From positions 1 through 64,000 of the forward strand of contig NZ_QMEW01000017.1 in assembly GCF_003284965.1 (NCBI RefSeq): a DNA stretch of 64,000 nucleotides, in the 5' to 3' direction. Shown here one piece after another: positions 8,654 through 16,521 of the stretch. Each line of letters begins with the position of its first letter. Position 1 is the stretch's first letter. The translations under genes and the position numbers were made by a program. The notes under the pieces were generated by a model. It ran no database searches. It was not told where the DNA came from and saw only the letters and a program-made list of their open reading frames with translations. The stretch comes from Mycolicibacterium sp. GF69 (GTDB lineage: Bacteria; Actinomycetota; Actinomycetes; Mycobacteriales; Mycobacteriaceae).

Positions 8654-8695
8654 GTGACACCGTGTGAGCGTGACACTTATCGTGTGTTTTGTAAA
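8654..8695. promoter_or_regulatory. cluster operator copy 2 with an extra half-site
   Basis: The full site is GTGACA 8670-8675, 14 bases, TGTAAA 8690-8695, in the divergent gap between the NIPSNAP-like gene and the SMP-30 gene. A further GTGACA at 8654-8659 lies ten bases from the reverse-strand start codon. The site would control a seven-gene operon to the left and a two-gene operon to the right. Confidence 0.7.
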
Positions 8696-8715
8696 GGTGT
8701 GAGGATCGCGAGTTG

Positions 8716-9534
8716 ATGACGCTGACGCCGCTGGCGAACGGTTTCTGCTTCGGCGAGGGACCGCGTTGGTTCGAAGGTCTGCTCTGGTTCTCCGACATGC
8801 TCGGCGAAGCGGTGCACACCGTCGACCTGAACGGTGACCTGACGACGCTGCCGCTGCCCGGCCATGCGCCGGCCGGCCTGGGGTTCCGCCCCGACGGAAC
8901 GCTGCTCATCTCCTCCACCGAGAAGCGCCGAGTGCTTCGTTACGACGGCGAGAACGTCACCGAGCTCGCCGACCTGTCCTCGACCGTTCCGGCCGGCCTC
9001 GGCGACATGGTGGTCGACGAGGTCGGTCGCGCCTACGTCGGCTCGCAGGCACGAGAAGGCGGGGTGATCGTGCGCGTCGACCCGGACGGCACCGCCACCG
9101 TCGTCGCCGACGGCCTGGACTTCCCCAACGGAATGGTGATCACGCCCGAGGGCGCGACCCTGATCGTCGCCGAGTCGACCGGCCGGCGCCTGACCGCGTA
9201 CTCGATCGCCACCGACGGTTCGCTGACCGGTCGCCGGACCTTCGCCGATGGCCTCGACGGGCCGCCCGACGGCATCTGCCTCGACGCCGAAGGCGGGGTG
9301 TGGGCGGCGATGACGCTTGCGCACCGGTTCGAGCGGATCACCGAGGGCGGCGTGGTCACCGACCGCATCGACATCGGCGGGCGAACCGCGATCGCGTGCG
9401 CACTCGGCGGTCCCGAGCGGCGCACACTGTTTCTGTTGTCCAGCACCGACGCGTATCCGCAGCGGCTGATCGGCACCAAGCTGTCACGGGTCGATGCGAC
9501 CACCGTCGACATACCGGGAGCGGGCCTGCCATGA
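8716..9534 (+). CDS. SMP-30/gluconolactonase family protein
   Basis: Six-bladed beta-propeller hydrolase of the SMP-30/LRE family, 272 residues from ATG 8716 (TTG 8713 is an alternative). Seen: FGEGPRWFEGLLWFSDM with the metal Glu, LPGHAPAGLGFRPDG, GLDFPNGMVITPEG, and DGPPDGICLDAEGGVWAA with the catalytic-site Asp. Members hydrolyse lactones with a divalent metal. Lactone opening fits the Baeyer-Villiger enzyme in the divergent operon. It is transcribed away from operator 2 and is coupled to the next gene by an ATGA overlap. Confidence 0.88.
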   Translation: MTLTPLANGFCFGEGPRWFEGLLWFSDMLGEAVHTVDLNGDLTTLPLPGHAPAGLGFRPDGTLLISSTEKRRVLRYDGENVTELADLSSTVPAGLGDMVVDEVGRAYVGSQAREGGVIVRVDPDGTATVVADGLDFPNGMVITPEGATLIVAESTGRRLTAYSIATDGSLTGRRTFADGLDGPPDGICLDAEGGVWAAMTLAHRFERITEGGVVTDRIDIGGRTAIACALGGPERRTLFLLSSTDAYPQRLIGTKLSRVDATTVDIPGAGLP

Positions 9535-10373
9535 GCGATTCCTACTACGAGCTCGTCGACCAGCACGATCGACTCGGCGAGAAATTCCGTGCCACCGATC
9601 TCGTACGCAGCACGTGGTCGGCCGCCATCCAGCACGGAGCGCCGGTGTCCGCCCTGCTGGTGCGGGCCCTCGAACGCTGTGCGGCCCGCGACGACACCCG
9701 GTTGAGCCGGGTGCTGATCGACCTGCTCGGCGGCATCCCCGCCGACGGCGACCTATGGGTGCGGTCGCGGATCGAACGGCCCGGCAAGCAGATCGAACTC
9801 GTCGGCGCCGAATTGCTCGCATCGGGTCCGGACGGCGAGCCGCGGCCCGTCGCGAGAGCCGGCGGGTGGCGGTTGAAGACCGTCGACACCCGGGCCGTGC
9901 TGCACGCGCCGGCACCGCCGCTGCGCCCGCTCTCCGAAGCGAAAAGCCGCGACATGAAAAAGGACTGGGACCGAAACTACGTGCACAGCCTCGACTGGCG
10001 GTGGTTGACCGAACCGCTGTGCGAGGGGCCGGGCGAATCGTGGATCCGCCCAGAGGTCGACCTCGTCAAGGGCGAGACCATGACCCCAATGGAGCGGCTG
10101 TTCGCGGTGGCCGACGACGCCAACGGGATCGGTACCAAACTCGACATCCGCAAATGGACGTTCATGAACACCGATCTCGTCGTGCATGTGCACCGGGTGC
10201 CCGAAGGCGAGTGGATCGGCATCCGCGCCGAGACCAACTACGGGCCCGACGGCATCGGAACGACGCAGGGCACGCTGTTCGACGAGACCGGCGCGGTCGG
10301 CGTGATACAGCAATCTGTGCTCGTGCGGCCGATGGGCGGAGCCGGGGCGAAAGAGCGCAAGCCCGAGCGCTGA
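9531..10373 (+). CDS. thioesterase family (hotdog fold) protein
   Basis: A 280-residue protein with the layout of TesB-like double-hotdog acyl-CoA thioesterases: an N-terminal half ending in AVARAGGWRLKTVDTR-like segments and a C-terminal half with WTFMNTDLVVHVHRVPEGEWIGIRAETNYG and IGTTQGTLFDETGAVGVIQQSVLVRP, the usual terminal strands. It would hydrolyse or bind an acyl-CoA. Its ATG overlaps the lactonase stop, and its own stop abuts that of the convergent protease gene (TGATCA shared at 10371-10376). Confidence 0.78.
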   Translation: MSDSYYELVDQHDRLGEKFRATDLVRSTWSAAIQHGAPVSALLVRALERCAARDDTRLSRVLIDLLGGIPADGDLWVRSRIERPGKQIELVGAELLASGPDGEPRPVARAGGWRLKTVDTRAVLHAPAPPLRPLSEAKSRDMKKDWDRNYVHSLDWRWLTEPLCEGPGESWIRPEVDLVKGETMTPMERLFAVADDANGIGTKLDIRKWTFMNTDLVVHVHRVPEGEWIGIRAETNYGPDGIGTTQGTLFDETGAVGVIQQSVLVRPMGGAGAKERKPER

Positions 10374-11174
10374 TCAGGGCACGCAGGCGCCGGTCGCGAC
10401 GGGCGCAGTGGCGGCGACGCCGTTCACCATCAGCGCGAAGATCTGCTTCGCGGTGAGCACGAACCCGGTGTCGGGGTCGTCGAGCGCGGCTCCGAAACTG
10501 ATGCCCAGCACGTGACCGTTCAAGTCGATGAGCGGACCCCCGGAGCCACCGTGCCGGATAGGCCCTCGAATGACGTACACCTCGCGGTTGACCGTCGTCG
10601 TGTTGTAGATGTCGGGAACCAGCAACTCCATGACCTTGCGGACCCGCGCCGGGGTGGCCACGAACGGTCCCCCGCCCGGATATCCCAGCACCACGACGTC
10701 GGTGCCCGTAACGACCTGGTCCTGTTCCAGCGCGAGGGTGGGCGCCTGCAGGTCGGGCACCTCGAGCACCGCGACGTCCAAGTTGGGGTCGAAGACCACC
10801 ACGGTGGCGGGTCGCTCCTGGTCGCCGACCCAGACGCTGACGGTATCCGCGCCTGCGACGGTGTGCGCGGCAGACATCACCTTGTTGGGTGCGACGACGA
10901 CACCGCTGCCGTCCAGTATCCGAAGGCATGACGAGGCCTCCGTGTGGATCCGGACGACGCTGCGCGCCGCCTCGGCGACGACGGCGCTGTCCGCCAGCGC
11001 CGCATCGGGGGCGGCCACCATGTCGACCTCAACGGCATCGGTCTCCTCGACCGCGTCGGCGGCCGCGCGCAACGACTCCCGCATGCCGCAACCGGCCACC
11101 CCGACGGCCACAGTGACCGCCAGGGCGAGCGCGATCAAGCCCGCAAGCAACCTCCGACTCATGGGCGAAACCAT
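10374..11174 (-). CDS. secreted trypsin-like serine protease, probable lipoprotein
   Basis: S1-type protease of 266 residues resembling the periplasmic domain of mycobacterial MarP. Seen: N-terminal hydrophobic signal ending in VAGC (Cys29, lipobox), catalytic His104 (SAAHTV), Asp133 (NLDVAVLEV) and Ser211 (GGSGGPLI). Cys83 and the near-terminal Cys in GACVP could form a disulfide as in MarP. MarP itself has four membrane segments, which are absent here. Met5 (11162) is an alternative start. No operator copy lies next to it and its direction differs from its neighbours, so it may be outside the catabolic regulon. Confidence 0.85.
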   Translation of the reverse strand: MVSPMSRRLLAGLIALALAVTVAVGVAGCGMRESLRAAADAVEETDAVEVDMVAAPDAALADSAVVAEAARSVVRIHTEASSCLRILDGSGVVVAPNKVMSAAHTVAGADTVSVWVGDQERPATVVVFDPNLDVAVLEVPDLQAPTLALEQDQVVTGTDVVVLGYPGGGPFVATPARVRKVMELLVPDIYNTTTVNREVYVIRGPIRHGGSGGPLIDLNGHVLGISFGAALDDPDTGFVLTAKQIFALMVNGVAATAPVATGACVP

Positions 11175-11203
11175 AGCGGTGCGGGCCGCTGAATGGGCGA
11201 CTG

Positions 11204-11395
11204 CTAGTCAACCAAGCGCAGCGCCGCGGCCGGACATTGCGTCACGGCCTGCTGCATGCGCTCCCTGTCGGACTCGGGCCGCTCGGGCGTGTGGATCGAC
11301 ACGATGCCGTCGTCGCGCACCTCGAACACTTCTTCCGCGATCGACTCGCAGATACCGTGTCCGGTGCATTTGTCGAGATCGACTTCGACGCGCAT
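11204..11395 (-). CDS. ferredoxin, 3Fe-4S type
   Basis: A 63-residue ferredoxin with the P450-partner pattern CTGHGIC near 10-16 and CPAAAL near 54. The second cysteine of the usual CxxCxxC is replaced by His-Gly (CTGHGIC), which marks a 3Fe-4S cluster. AGGAGG at 11406-11401 lies five bases before ATG 11395 and overlaps the stop of the upstream P450, so an upstream GTG at 11401 is less likely. It would pass electrons from a reductase to the adjacent P450; no ferredoxin reductase gene is seen in the cluster. Confidence 0.93.
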   Translation of the reverse strand: MRVEVDLDKCTGHGICESIAEEVFEVRDDGIVSIHTPERPESDRERMQQAVTQCPAAALRLVD

Positions 11396-11404
11396 GGGCA
11401 CCTC

Positions 11405-12646
11405 CTAGCGAACCACGGCCGGCAGCCGTTTGACGCCGTGCACGAAGCTGCTGTACAGCAGGTCGGGCTCGCCGAACTCGACGGTGGTCAGCCGAGTCAG
11501 CAGCTCATGGAACAGGTTTCGCAACTCCGCCTTGGCCAGCTGGCTGCCCAGGCAGAAGTGCGGACCGCCGCCGCCGAACCCGAGGTGCGGGTTCGGCGAG
11601 CGGCTCAGGTCGAACGCGCCGGGATCGTCGAACACGGTCTCGTCCCGGTTCGCCGAACAGTAGAACAACCCGACCTTGTCCCCGGCCTGCACCGGGTGCC
11701 CGTTGATGTCGGTGTCTTCGGTGACGAAGCGGGCGAACTGCAACACCGGCGAGGACCAGCGGACGAATTCCTCGATCGCCAAACCGATTCGGCCGTCGAA
11801 ATCCGCCATCAGCCAGTCCCGCTGGGCCGGGTTGGCGACGAGCGCCATCATCGCGTGCGTGGTGGCCTGTTTGGTGGTGTCGTTGCCCGCCGACGCCAGC
11901 AGGATCAGGAACGCGCCGATCTCCTCGTCGGTCAGCCGGTGCCCGTCGACCTCGGCGTTGACGATGCTCGTCATCAGGTCGTCGCCGGGATGGGTACGAC
12001 GGAACTTTGCCAACTCCACCCCGGTGTTCGACAGCAGGGTGATCTGCGCGACCGGGTCGTCGGCGCGTTCCTCGGCGGTGGCGTATTCCTCGTCACTCAT
12101 GCCGAACAGCTTTTCGGCGGCGTAGGCGACCGCGGGCTGGTCGGCGCTCGGCACGCCGAGCATGTCCATGATCGTCAGCATCGGCAGCTTGGCCGAGCAA
12201 GCCGATACAAACTCGACTTCGCCTGCGCCGACGAGGTTTTCGACGATGGTGACCGCGTTCTTGTGGATCTGCTCCTCGATCAGCCGGACGTTGCGCGGGG
12301 TGAACGCCGAACTGATCAGCCGCCGGTACACGGTGTGCTGCGGCGGATCCATGGTCAGGAAGAACGACGCGAATCGCTGGATCTCGGCCGGCATCGGGTT
12401 GAGCGCCACGCCTTGGGCGGAGGTGAACAGCTCGGGATGCTGGCTGACGTAGGCGATGTCGGCGCGCCGCGTCAGCGCCCAGAACCCCGGCTCCTCCATC
12501 GGGAACATCGACGGCAACGGCGGGTGCCAGCTCAAGCCTTCGGCGGCCCGCAATTGTGCGAACGACTCATCGCGCGCCGCGAACGGCCGGCTCCAGAATT
12601 CTTCCGAGGTGATGTCCACCGCACTGTACTCACGGGCTGAAGTCAC
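11405..12646 (-). CDS. cytochrome P450 paired with the ferredoxin
   Basis: Bacterial P450, about 413 residues from GTG 12646. Seen: ILLASAGNDTTKQ (I-helix AGxDTT), the EEFVRW ExxR pair, and heme loop FGGGGPHFCLG with the thiolate Cys. GTG 12646 is preferred over upstream TTG 12670 because the latter would put operator 3 inside the gene, and two other reverse-strand starts also sit 9-11 bases from the operator. The ferredoxin follows immediately, forming a P450-ferredoxin pair. It probably hydroxylates the cluster substrate; the CYP family was not assigned. Confidence 0.92.
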   Translation of the reverse strand: MTSAREYSAVDITSEEFWSRPFAARDESFAQLRAAEGLSWHPPLPSMFPMEEPGFWALTRRADIAYVSQHPELFTSAQGVALNPMPAEIQRFASFFLTMDPPQHTVYRRLISSAFTPRNVRLIEEQIHKNAVTIVENLVGAGEVEFVSACSAKLPMLTIMDMLGVPSADQPAVAYAAEKLFGMSDEEYATAEERADDPVAQITLLSNTGVELAKFRRTHPGDDLMTSIVNAEVDGHRLTDEEIGAFLILLASAGNDTTKQATTHAMMALVANPAQRDWLMADFDGRIGLAIEEFVRWSSPVLQFARFVTEDTDINGHPVQAGDKVGLFYCSANRDETVFDDPGAFDLSRSPNPHLGFGGGGPHFCLGSQLAKAELRNLFHELLTRLTTVEFGEPDLLYSSFVHGVKRLPAVVR

Positions 12647-12655
12647 CGAATCAGC

Positions 12656-12681
12656 GTGACACTTCAGCAAAAGTTTGTAAA
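12656..12681. promoter_or_regulatory. cluster operator copy 3
   Basis: GTGACA 12656-12661, 14 bases, TGTAAA 12676-12681, between the P450 (start 12646) and the first TetR gene (start 12685). The right half ends three bases from the TetR ATG, so a repressor bound here would cover the start region and could also regulate its own gene. Confidence 0.72.
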
Positions 12682-12684
12682 GCT

Positions 12685-13233
12685 ATGGCGGTGCCGGTAG
12701 CCGACGCAGACTCTTCGACGCGGGACCGCATCCTCGCTGCGACCGCGGAGGTGCTCGGTCGTCACGGGATGACCAAGCTCAGCCTCTCCGAAGTCGCCCT
12801 GCAGGCGCAGGTGTCCCGGCCCACCCTTTACCGCTGGTTCGCCTCCAAACGTGAACTGCTCGACGCGTTCGTGGTGTGGGAGCGTCAGTACTACGAGCGC
12901 GCGGTGGCCGAGGCGACTGACGATCGGCCACCGGGTGAACGACTCGACGCGGCGCTGCGGGTGATCGTCGAGTACCAGCAGTCCTATCCGGGGCTGCGCA
13001 TGATCGACATCGAACCCGAGCAGGTGATCAAACGACTTTCCCGGGTCATCCCGTTGATGCGGCAACGGCTGGAACGCTTGGCGACCGGACCCGACCCGGG
13101 CCTCGCCGTGTCGACGGCGGTGCGCGTCGCGGTGTCGCACTACCTGGTGCGCAGCGACGATGACGCCGACTTCCTCGCGCAACTGCGCCACGCCGCCCGG
13201 GTCAAACACCACGCGCCGGGAGGCGATGCATGA
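12685..13233 (+). CDS. TetR/AcrR family transcriptional regulator
   Basis: A 182-residue one-component regulator. Residues about 14-58 form the TetR HTH (TRDRILAATAEVLGRHG, then LSLSEVALQAQVSRPTLY with the recognition helix RPTLYRWFASK). The C-terminal ligand domain is of usual size. It is strongly similar over its full length to the regulator at 18863-19408, and the recognition region differs only at one or two positions, so both probably see the same operator. It lies directly downstream of operator 3 and is coupled to the APH-like gene by ATGA. The ligand is unknown; an acyl-CoA or pathway intermediate is likely by family habit. Confidence 0.93.
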   Translation: MAVPVADADSSTRDRILAATAEVLGRHGMTKLSLSEVALQAQVSRPTLYRWFASKRELLDAFVVWERQYYERAVAEATDDRPPGERLDAALRVIVEYQQSYPGLRMIDIEPEQVIKRLSRVIPLMRQRLERLATGPDPGLAVSTAVRVAVSHYLVRSDDDADFLAQLRHAARVKHHAPGGDA

Positions 13234-14288
13234 ACATTCCCGTGTCCGTCGACGACCTCACCGCCGACTGGTTCAGCAAGATCTTCGGCGCACCGGTGGA
13301 TGCGGCGCGGGTGCTGGACGCGCATTCGGGCACCACGGGTCGGGCCCGCATCGCGCTGACGTCACGCTCGCAGGTCCCGGACACCGTCTTCGTCAAACTG
13401 CAACCGTTCGCGCCCGAGCAGCGGACGTTCCTGCGGCAGATCGGGCTCGGGGTGGCCGAGACTCGGATCTTCGCCCACATCGGCGATGAGTTACCGGTGC
13501 GCGCCCCCCGAGTCTGGCACGCCGACTACGACGAGTCCGACGGCTCGTTCATCATGGTTCTGGAGGATCTCGAGGCCGCCGGGTGCCGGTTCGTCACCCC
13601 CGTGGACGACGACATCGTCGACGTCGCCACCTCGCTCGTCGATGAACTGGCAGCACTGCATGCTCATTTCCGGTCGCAGGACCTCGGCTGGCTGCGCACC
13701 CCGTCGGGTATGCGGAGCAGACCGGAGGATGCCGAGATCGCATCGAAGCGAGCGCGTTTCATCGTCTCCGCCCTCGAACAGTTCGCCGATGAGATGCCGC
13801 CCGCCTTTCAGCGGATCGGCGAGTTGTATGCAACGCGCCCGCTGGACATCGTCGCACTGTTCAACGAGGGCGACCGCACCCTCGTCCACGGCGACACCCA
13901 CAGCGGCAATCTGTTCGTCGACGGCGCCCGCACCGGTTTCTTCGATTGGGCGGTCGCCGGCCGGGCACCCGGCGTTCGCGATGTGGCCTACTTCCTGTGC
14001 AACTCGATGCCGATCCCGACACGTCGCGCCGAGGAGCGCGCCCTGCTCGACCGATACCGGGCCGGCCTCGCCCGGTACGGCGTCGCACTCGACGAAGGCA
14101 CCGCACACGAGCAGTACCGTTTGTTCTCGGTCTACTCGTGGATAGCCGCCGCATCCACCGCCGCGATGGGATCGCAGTGGCAGCCGATCGAGGTGTCACG
14201 GGCGGCGATGATCAGCACGACGCAGGCCATCGAGGACCTCGATGTCATCGGCCTGCTCGAGAACCGGTTGGCCGACCGCGTCAGCTGA
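13230..14288 (+). CDS. APH-like phosphotransferase (1 of 3)
   Basis: Aminoglycoside-phosphotransferase/choline-kinase-like protein, 352 residues. Seen: a glycine-containing N-lobe (AHSGTTGRARIALT), PDTVFVKLQ with the ATP-site Lys, FIMVLEDLEAAG hinge, catalytic loop LVHGDTHSGNLF and metal Asp in FFDWAVAGR. All kinase-critical residues are present, so phosphorylation of a small alcohol or acid is plausible, although this family is often called by homology only. ATG overlaps the TetR stop (ATGA). Together with the two others at 14302 and 17738 it makes an unusual kinase set for a catabolic cluster; antibiotic resistance is not supported. Confidence 0.87.
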   Translation: MNIPVSVDDLTADWFSKIFGAPVDAARVLDAHSGTTGRARIALTSRSQVPDTVFVKLQPFAPEQRTFLRQIGLGVAETRIFAHIGDELPVRAPRVWHADYDESDGSFIMVLEDLEAAGCRFVTPVDDDIVDVATSLVDELAALHAHFRSQDLGWLRTPSGMRSRPEDAEIASKRARFIVSALEQFADEMPPAFQRIGELYATRPLDIVALFNEGDRTLVHGDTHSGNLFVDGARTGFFDWAVAGRAPGVRDVAYFLCNSMPIPTRRAEERALLDRYRAGLARYGVALDEGTAHEQYRLFSVYSWIAAASTAAMGSQWQPIEVSRAAMISTTQAIEDLDVIGLLENRLADRVS

Positions 14289-14301
14289 TCAACACTAGAT
14301 C

Positions 14302-15357
14302 TCAAGCGCTTCTCGCGGGCATGACCGGACCGTCGTCGAGTTTGTCGGATACGCCGAGGTCGGCCAAGCCCATCTGGGTGAACAGCGGTATCCCATAGGC
14401 GTTCAGCGCAAATCGCTGATCGTCGGTGACACCGGTGTCGTAAAGATGGGCGCCGACGAGGTTGATCACGGCCAACTTGAACGCGTTCAACGCTCGGTAC
14501 CACTCGCGGTGGCGGACCTCGATTCCGCTCGAATCTTCGTAGCGGGCGATGATCTCGTCGATCGAAAGGGCCGCGTCGTGAGAGGGGATGCCCACCGGCA
14601 TACGCCACAACAGTTCGAGATAACCGATGTCGGTCAATGGGTCGCCGGCGGTGGTCAGTTCCCAGTCGAACACCGAACTCACCTCGTGGTCGACGAACGC
14701 GAAATTGCCGGGTTTGGCATCGCCGTGCACCAGCGTCACATTCGAACAATGTTGTGGCCGAGAAGCGTTCAGCTCCTCCAGTAACCGCTCGAGCGCCGGT
14801 AACGGCCCTCGCTTCACGCGCTCCATCTCACCGGCCCAGTGCTCGATCTCGCGGTCGAGGTGATCAGCCCCGTCGTCCATGGCGGCCAGCCCCAGAGCCG
14901 CGATGTCGACGGTGTGGATGGCGGCGAGTTGATCGGTCAGGCTCTCGCACATCCGCCGCACACCGTCGCGTGACGTGTCCGGCGCTTCCATCTCGTAGAC
15001 GGTCCCCGCGACCCGCTCCATCACAAAGAAAGGGCGACCGAGAACCTCACCGGTGTCCTCGAGCCACATCGCCCGCGGCACCCGCACCGAAGAGCCGTGC
15101 AAGGCTTGCAGCACGGTGAACTGCCGTGCCAGGTCGTAGGGTTCGAGAAGCGCGGGCGGCCGGGGTCGCAGCCGGACCACGACATCGCGGCGCACTTCGT
15201 CTGGACCGGCGCCTGTGACGATCGTCAGGGTCAGCATCTCCGCCGAGTGGCCGAACTCGACGCGGTCGAGGCCCTCCACTCGAACGTCGACGGCGTCGGG
15301 TAATTGACCCGTCAACCACCCGGTGAGACGGCCGCGGACATCAGAGTCAAGGGTCAT
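14302..15357 (-). CDS. APH-like phosphotransferase (2 of 3)
   Basis: A 351-residue APH-family protein. Seen: PYDLARQFTVLQAL, a hinge segment GRPFFVMERVAG, catalytic loop LVHGDAKPGNF with the family Asp and Asn, and FDWELTTAGDPLTDIGYL carrying the second metal Asp. Here the loop is HGDAKPGN in place of HGDxHxGN; FadE-linked APH-like proteins often show this form, and it still keeps Asp and Asn. It overlaps the upstream DUF7064/7065-type gene by ATGA (15354-15357), so the two products are made together. Convergent with the first APH gene. Substrate unknown. Confidence 0.86.
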   Translation of the reverse strand: MTLDSDVRGRLTGWLTGQLPDAVDVRVEGLDRVEFGHSAEMLTLTIVTGAGPDEVRRDVVVRLRPRPPALLEPYDLARQFTVLQALHGSSVRVPRAMWLEDTGEVLGRPFFVMERVAGTVYEMEAPDTSRDGVRRMCESLTDQLAAIHTVDIAALGLAAMDDGADHLDREIEHWAGEMERVKRGPLPALERLLEELNASRPQHCSNVTLVHGDAKPGNFAFVDHEVSSVFDWELTTAGDPLTDIGYLELLWRMPVGIPSHDAALSIDEIIARYEDSSGIEVRHREWYRALNAFKLAVINLVGAHLYDTGVTDDQRFALNAYGIPLFTQMGLADLGVSDKLDDGPVMPARSA

Positions 15358-16484
15358 GCCTGCGCCTCGGGTGCGGGCGGACGATCGACCGCCTTCCTGT
15401 CCTGCTTGAACTTCGCCATGTCCATCGGTTGCCAGTTGGGATAGCGGCGGTATGCCTCACCGCCCATGAGGATCTCGAAGATGCCCCACCCGGTGCGACC
15501 CTCGAAGTCAAAACGCATCAGCTGATCCAGCGCCATGGCCTTGTCCTCGTTCTCGACCAACTCTTCGCGGTCGTTGCTGTCCCACCGGAAGTGGATGAAA
15601 TAGGCGCCGCCGCCCAGATCCTCGTACCTGCACTTCGACATCGGCAGACCGTAGTAGACGTTGACGTGCCGATTCGGTGAGTCCGCGGTGACGCGGTACT
15701 GCTCGCCGTCTTCGTCGGTGAAGACGAGCACCGCCCGGGTCGGGCGTTTGCGGTCGGCGTCGAATTCGACGTCGTGCTCGATCTTGACGAAACGCTTGGA
15801 CAGCGTGCCGTCGTGGTGGGTGATGCCTCCGTCGACGTATGTCACTGTGCCGTCGGAGGTTTCGAAGATCCACGCTTCGATGGCGCGGTCTTCGAAACCT
15901 GCGTCGAGCCACAGCCAGAAGTCGATCTCGTCGGCGACCCGTACGCCGAAGGTCCGGTCGCGGCCGCCGTGGAAGCCGTCGACGCAGATACGCTCACCCT
16001 CGATCTCGACCCAGCCGGACCACCGTCCCGGCTCCTTCATGTGGTACATGTCGGCGATCACCCTGCCGGCTTTGCCCGTGACGTGCAGGGGAAGCATTTC
16101 CCACATCGGCGCGGTCGGTTCGTAGTACAGCTCCCACGCGATTCCGGAATTGTTGGGTTCGACGTCGAGTCGCCACTTCTTCAGCGGCTCAACGCATGTC
16201 CACCGCATGGGGCCGGCACCGACCTGCGCCCTGGCCGCGCCGTCGACCGGGCGGCCGGCCAGCAGGTCGTAGTGCCGACCGTCGGCCAGCGTCACCTTGA
16301 TGTATCCCAGGCCCGTCTTGGTGTTCGGGTTGTTGCCGTAACCCGACGCCAGCAGCAGATCCCCGGAGGGTGATGCGGCGAAGAAGTAGCACCGGTCCGA
16401 CCACGTGGCGTCCGGATGGTGCACTTCGTCGAACGGTCGAGGCAACTGGTGCGTGAACGACTCGTCGGCGGAGCTGTATCCCAT
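15354..16484 (-). CDS. DUF7064/DUF7065-like beta-sandwich protein
   Basis: A 376-residue protein that I place, by overall pattern, with the actinobacterial DUF7065/DUF7064 proteins related to the AttH/CrtC-like hydratase fold. Seen: repeated aromatic-rich strands (DATWSDRCYFFAASPSGDLL, WELYYEPTAPMWEMLP, GGRDRTFGVRVADEIDFWLW, NRHVNVYYGLPMSKCRYED). No catalytic residue is known to me. ATG 16484 is chosen over GTG 16502 because operator 4 begins at 16496. It is cotranscribed with APH-like gene 2 through an ATGA overlap; this pairing recurs in actinobacterial lipid or terpenoid gene sets, as I recall. Confidence 0.65.
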   Translation of the reverse strand: MGYSSADESFTHQLPRPFDEVHHPDATWSDRCYFFAASPSGDLLLASGYGNNPNTKTGLGYIKVTLADGRHYDLLAGRPVDGAARAQVGAGPMRWTCVEPLKKWRLDVEPNNSGIAWELYYEPTAPMWEMLPLHVTGKAGRVIADMYHMKEPGRWSGWVEIEGERICVDGFHGGRDRTFGVRVADEIDFWLWLDAGFEDRAIEAWIFETSDGTVTYVDGGITHHDGTLSKRFVKIEHDVEFDADRKRPTRAVLVFTDEDGEQYRVTADSPNRHVNVYYGLPMSKCRYEDLGGGAYFIHFRWDSNDREELVENEDKAMALDQLMRFDFEGRTGWGIFEILMGGEAYRRYPNWQPMDMAKFKQDRKAVDRPPAPEAQA

Positions 16485-16495
16485 AGCCAGGGAGC

Positions 16496-16521
16496 GTGAC
16501 ACTTTTTAACGATTATGTAAA
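16496..16521. promoter_or_regulatory. cluster operator copy 4
   Basis: GTGACA 16496-16501, 14 bases, TGTAAA 16516-16521, 12 bases upstream of the DUF7064/7065-like gene on the reverse strand. It overlaps the stop codon (16513-16515) of the upstream CoA-transferase gene, so the CoA-transferase and the DUF-kinase pair are separate regulated units although they run the same way. Confidence 0.7.

Noticed and set aside
12656..12681. GTGACA and TGTAAA as -35 and -10 promoter hexamers
   Set aside because: The spacing of 14 is too short, TGTAAA does not fit TANNNT, and at 12.68 kb transcription would start inside the TetR gene. The symmetrical form at 17704 supports an operator.
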